Source: Chaenocephalus aceratus (taxonomy: Eukaryota > Chordata > Actinopteri > Perciformes > Channichthyidae). From it: 64,000 nucleotides of DNA. Each line of letters opens with the position of its first letter. The stretch's first letter is position 1. Positions 59,506 through 64,000 of this stretch are shown piece after piece. The notes under the pieces are model-generated. The model made no database searches. It worked only from the letters and a program-made list of their open reading frames with translations, and was not told where the DNA came from. The position numbers were made by a program, and so were the translations under genes. The stretch lies in NCBI GenBank assembly GCA_023974075.1, contig JAMFTG010000049.1:392501-456500 (forward strand). The letters run 5' to 3'.

Positions 59506-60017
59506 ACAGCCGGTGTTTCTCGTGAGGGTTTTCCCCGGGAAACAAACACAATACGCACAAACACACACACACACACACGTATACACACCCACACTCGCGA
59601 GCTTCCCCCAGACCAGTAATCCAAACCAAAATATCTTCCCTTCGTAGTATAAATTCCACGGGTGTAGCTGTCAATTCTTCCTGGTCCTCCGGACCGCCTG
59701 GAAATCTCTTACCGGGTACTAAGGACCGGGTAGGACCGGCACACTTTCAACACTGCTTGTAGTATTGTAATAATTGAAATGCTGGTTCTTCTGGGGGTCT
59801 TCTGTCCACGCTCAGCGAGCTACCGCACCGGACAATTGCTGGAGGACTGGGCTGTCACTCAAAAACTGAGTAGCCAATGGGGGACGCACCCCTGAAAGTC
59901 CCGCCCACCTGGGAGGTTTGTGTCAAAATCTCAAACAAAAAATGAGGGAGCGCAAAAGAGAGAGAGCAAAAGTCTGATCTTTGAGGAAGAAGAAACAAGA
60001 ACTGAAAACACAAACCT

Positions 60018-60647
60018 ATGTTAAAACAAAGAACAGATACTTATAGTTTACATGATTACACAAATGATTTGTTTGCAACTTATAATTTTATTTTGCTTGA
60101 CTTATTTTTTTTTCCTTTTAAACTCATAGTTTTGCTTTATTCTGAGAAAGTGTTGCTTTATATTTATGACACAAAACTAATACCATACCGGACTCAGGTC
60201 TGTTCTGCCACCCGCAGTGGGCATCCCCTGCAAAGGCTCGGATGTGTTGCTCAACAAATTACCGGTTGCCTTGTCACAGTCAATCTGCTCGACACAATAT
60301 GTTTGTCTTTTTTGTTGTCCTGCATGATGGTTCTTCAGGACTGCTTCTCAAGCTCTAATCACACTCTCGCAGACTTTTCCGGTGATTCTAAAATAGATGA
60401 CGGTGTATGTTTGTCGCGTAAGAGGAAAAGATGCCTGGAAAATAACGTATCTTTAGATGTGGATTTTGTTAAACTAATATGTTTAGGCTGTGGACCAACA
60501 CTATACATTGACAGGGAAGGGGGTAGCAATAAAGATAACACCATTAAACAGTTACACAACATAACAGAAATAATATCGATAGCAGCGTCCCTAGCAACCA
60601 CCTTGGTAACAATGAAAACGTTGAATGGACACAATTTCCTGAAGTAA
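60018..60647 (+). CDS. Unknown open frame conserved between palindrome arms
   Basis: The 209-codon frame has an AT-rich start of doubtful coding value. From about residue 65 it reads QITGCLVTVNLLDTICLSF, FSSSNHTLADFSGDSKIDD, RKRKRCLENNVSLDVDFVKL, CGPTLYIDREGGSNKDN and TEIISIAASLATTLVTMKTL, ending at NGHNFLK. The left-arm counterpart (26160-25717, minus) keeps the frame for about 90 residues with a handful of substitutions, then breaks. I recognise no domain. A basic cluster RKRKRC might be a nuclear signal. It could be an exon of an unidentified transposon, or a chance frame in a recent duplicate. Confidence 0.35.
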   Translation: MLKQRTDTYSLHDYTNDLFATYNFILLDLFFFPFKLIVLLYSEKVLLYIYDTKLIPYRTQVCSATRSGHPLQRLGCVAQQITGCLVTVNLLDTICLSFLLSCMMVLQDCFSSSNHTLADFSGDSKIDDGVCLSRKRKRCLENNVSLDVDFVKLICLGCGPTLYIDREGGSNKDNTIKQLHNITEIISIAASLATTLVTMKTLNGHNFLK

Positions 60648-61365
60648 TCTTCGTAATAACTAGCAAACTAAAGATCATGTGCATCCACTGCACACACAAT
60701 CTGAAATAACAACTCATATTTCTCGCATCAAATGACATCAAAACGCATTTTAATGGCCAAAGTAACTTTAAATAGGCATTTTCCACCCAGAATAAAACGA
60801 AGTTCGGCCATGTTTTTCTTTTCTGCAGGGAGAAATGTGAAGATCACGTGACATAGACGCCAGCCATTGCAATGAATAGTGACAAAAACGGGGTTTGTCA
60901 AACAGAGCACATGGTGTAGTCCAAAACGATAGTTAGATTCCACCTTCATGATTATGAATCTGTGAGTGAATTCCTTTTATTTATATTAGGTCTTAAAGTG
61001 TTTGCATAAATTAGGGCGTGGTCACGTTGATGGACACGTACATGCCTCACTGTCAGCTAACCGCAACTTGTCCACTCTGCTAGGCTACAACCATAGAGGC
61101 TACAACGTTAGTTAGTCATAGTACTGTACTTGACCCTTTAGCTTTAGCCGTGTTCGTGGTGATTGTACCTTTTAGGGAATATTTTTACAGATACCAGACA
61201 ATTAAAATGTCGTGCTGTGCGCTTGAATGTACTAACAGAACTTCCAAGAAGTCTGAAATGATAATATTACACATGTTAACCCCGTTCGCAGGCGTTTGTG
61301 TGCTTGGTTAGCTTAGCTTGTTACTTATTAGCCAGCTAAGGACGTAACCCTTGATGCATACATAT

Positions 61366-62350
<985 letters not shown>

Positions 62351-62504
62351 ATACATATACATTTTAGTTTATGATTCAGCCTTGTGTAAGACTTTTATAG
62401 TCTATGGCTATGACGCCCATAATGCTAAACGGGAGCAAATGTTAATAGGGGACCCAATTATCCCAGTGGTGGCCGCCGGAGCTAACGGAGCCGCAGGGGG
62501 CTAG

Positions 62505-63465
62505 TATGGAGTCAGATTTGGGTCAATATTCTCGCGCGTAAAACAAGCTACTCACGAGCGGAAAATGTGCTTTTACACGCGCATAAAAACCCTCGCGCGC
62601 AGATTAAACCCCCGCGAGCGGCTCTGCGCTCGCTCGCGAGACAGCTCTCTTGCTCGCTCGCGGGAGTGTCAGCCTCGCGGAGCCTGTCTACGCACGCGTG
62701 AAAAGTTTCTGGCACTTTGGGGCGGAGCCACTGGACTTTGATTGACAGCTGCAAAGGAAACCCGGAGTTGCCAGGTTTGATAAATGCCTGAACTACCAAG
62801 AGCCGAGGAGTGACGGCAGCAAAATCAGTTGGACGAGATTTAATGGTAAAGTTGTCCATAAAAAACTATATATTCGTAAAGTGTACAGCTAATATATATA
62901 TATAAAAATGTATTTTATATAAAACAATATATTTTTGAGTGGGCTGTATCTGTCGAAAAATGCTAGCTACTGTCTGCTGTACGCACCTAGCCTACATTTA
63001 TAAGCTAAGTAAAAATATTTCGGATCCTTAACAGCTATGCTGTGTGCCCATGTATGGAATCGTTGTACAGTACCAGGTCCATCCTCTGTTAGTGACTGAC
63101 AGAATGACATAAGAAAATCAAGTAGAAAACAAGTTAACCTAGAGGCCGTAAAAAAAATATTTTAAAGCAATGAATCATTACACTAACAGGGCGTTGTGTA
63201 ATGTAAAACTAAATACATATAATATATATAGTTAGTTTTAAGATCATTGGTTGTCTTTGTAGTAGACATATTTGCATGTCCTCACTAAGCCAATTATACC
63301 AAAACGTTCCAGCTAATATATCTATATGCTTGTCTACTTTAACTGGAAAAGAAATCTGAAAAAATACATGAATTATCTATGAAATTGCAATATTAACACA
63401 CATCCCCCGGTTTGTTTCAACCCAGTCACGCCATACAAGCGATACCAAAAGGAAAGACGGGAAAA
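62505..63465. other. 5' region of the integrase-like element
   Basis: TATGGAGTCAGATTTGGGTC at 62505 starts where palindrome homology stops, and probably marks the element's left end. 62525-62700 is rich in CTCGCGCG/GCGAGCGG motifs on both strands. The rest to 63465 is AT-rich without a clear gene. Confidence 0.45.
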
Positions 63466-64000
63466 ATGGCTCTGACACCTGAAGATATACATGTAAGTGA
63501 TGATTTAAATGTTGTCTTTCTCAACAAAAGTGAGGTGTAGCGTTGGGCGTCTGCTCTCTGATTAAATAAATGATCTAAGCTAGCACTAAGTGAGTCTGTC
63601 GACTAAGATTTAATTATATGAAAATATGTTTATTTCTCTATGGTTACAGGGCATGCTCAGAAATGATTTCATTTCAAGACTGATAACTAAATTGGAGTCG
63701 GCTCTCTTAAGAAACCCTCTAGACCTGGACTTTCTTGATTTTGCGTGTCGCCAAGAGCTGTACCTCTGGGACGCACTCTCGAGACACGTTCACATTTCGC
63801 AAGAATGTATACAGGCCTTAAGGGAGTTTCATAGGCTGGTGAAAGTCCATATTGAAGAGGCTGAGGATAGAAGCCATCACACTGAAATTGAATCTGGAGC
63901 AGGGTCCCAGGGACGTCCCAGGTACGATATTGAAAAAGAGAGACTGGAGCATCTGTTGGAACTGAATATGTCCGTGGAGAGCATCGCAAGGTTCCTATGT
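63466..64000 (+). CDS. Integrase-like gene, first two exons (partial)
   Basis: Exon 1 (63466-63492) encodes MALTPEDIH and ends at a donor GTAAGT in phase 0. Exon 2 starts at 63650 after TTACAG and reads GMLRNDFISRLITKLESALL, QELYLWDALSRHVHISQECI and EFHRLVKVHIEEAED, then GRPRYDIEKERLEHLLELNM and SVESIARFLC, where the window ends. The GRPR(Y/F)-I...L...SV.SIARFL pattern is the helix-turn-helix lead-in of a family of fish proteins carrying an integrase (rve) core, thought to be transposon-derived. The core itself would lie beyond 64000. The frame is open throughout, unlike nearly everything else here. Splice sites are inferred from consensus and frame. Confidence 0.6.

Overview
The window looks like teleost fish nuclear DNA, probably from a percomorph. 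This is inferred from its dense mix of fish-type transposons: L2/Maui, Rex1/CR1-like, Nimb/I and L1 LINEs, BEL/Pao and retrovirus-like LTR elements, hAT, piggyBac and Harbinger-type DNA elements, and long CA and CT arrays. There is no bacterial-style gene organisation. Almost every long open frame is a transposon fragment, a C2H2 zinc-finger array or a tandem repeat. I found no tRNA, rRNA or CRISPR array.

Layout. (1) 1-4.9 kb: an L2 LINE split by a Rex1/CR1-like LINE that is itself split by a hAT element, ending in a MITE. (2) 4.9-12 kb: two inverted ~1 kb arms, each carrying the 3' end of a Nimb LINE, around a BEL/Pao remnant and ~2 kb of unidentified DNA. (3) 12-16.2 kb: an LTR and decayed gag of a retrovirus-like element. 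(4) 16.2-24.5 kb: two copies of an L2 3' end, a partial copy of the next segment, and a decayed reverse-strand L1. (5) 24.5-62.5 kb: a very large imperfect palindrome. Its left arm (24538 to ~40.6 kb) is matched in reverse order by its right arm (~42.3 to 62504), with blocks of later insertions in each arm. (6) 62.5-64 kb: a different element with the first two exons of an integrase-like gene that runs off the end.

The palindrome carries two C2H2 zinc-finger terminal exons, 35815-36678 on the minus strand and 54492-55524 on the plus strand. A short conserved candidate first exon lies on the inner side of each (38725-38684 minus; 43969-44010 plus). Its consensus donor is in the same phase as the acceptor of the zinc-finger exon. 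The simplest reading is a head-to-head duplicated zinc-finger gene. Each copy has two different frameshifts, so both are pseudogenes unless these are assembly indels.

The arms have diverged structurally. A 20-bp minisatellite has 7 units in one arm and about 58 in the other. A hAT element with matching flanks is ~190 bp in the left arm and ~985 bp in the right. A SINE-like insertion and an LTR-like segment occur in the right arm and in a third copy at 17.4-18.9 kb, but not in the left arm. The palindrome centre (39.5-43.7 kb) is duplicated at 4.9-11.95 kb. All family names come from motif recognition by eye; exact boundaries and identities need alignment.
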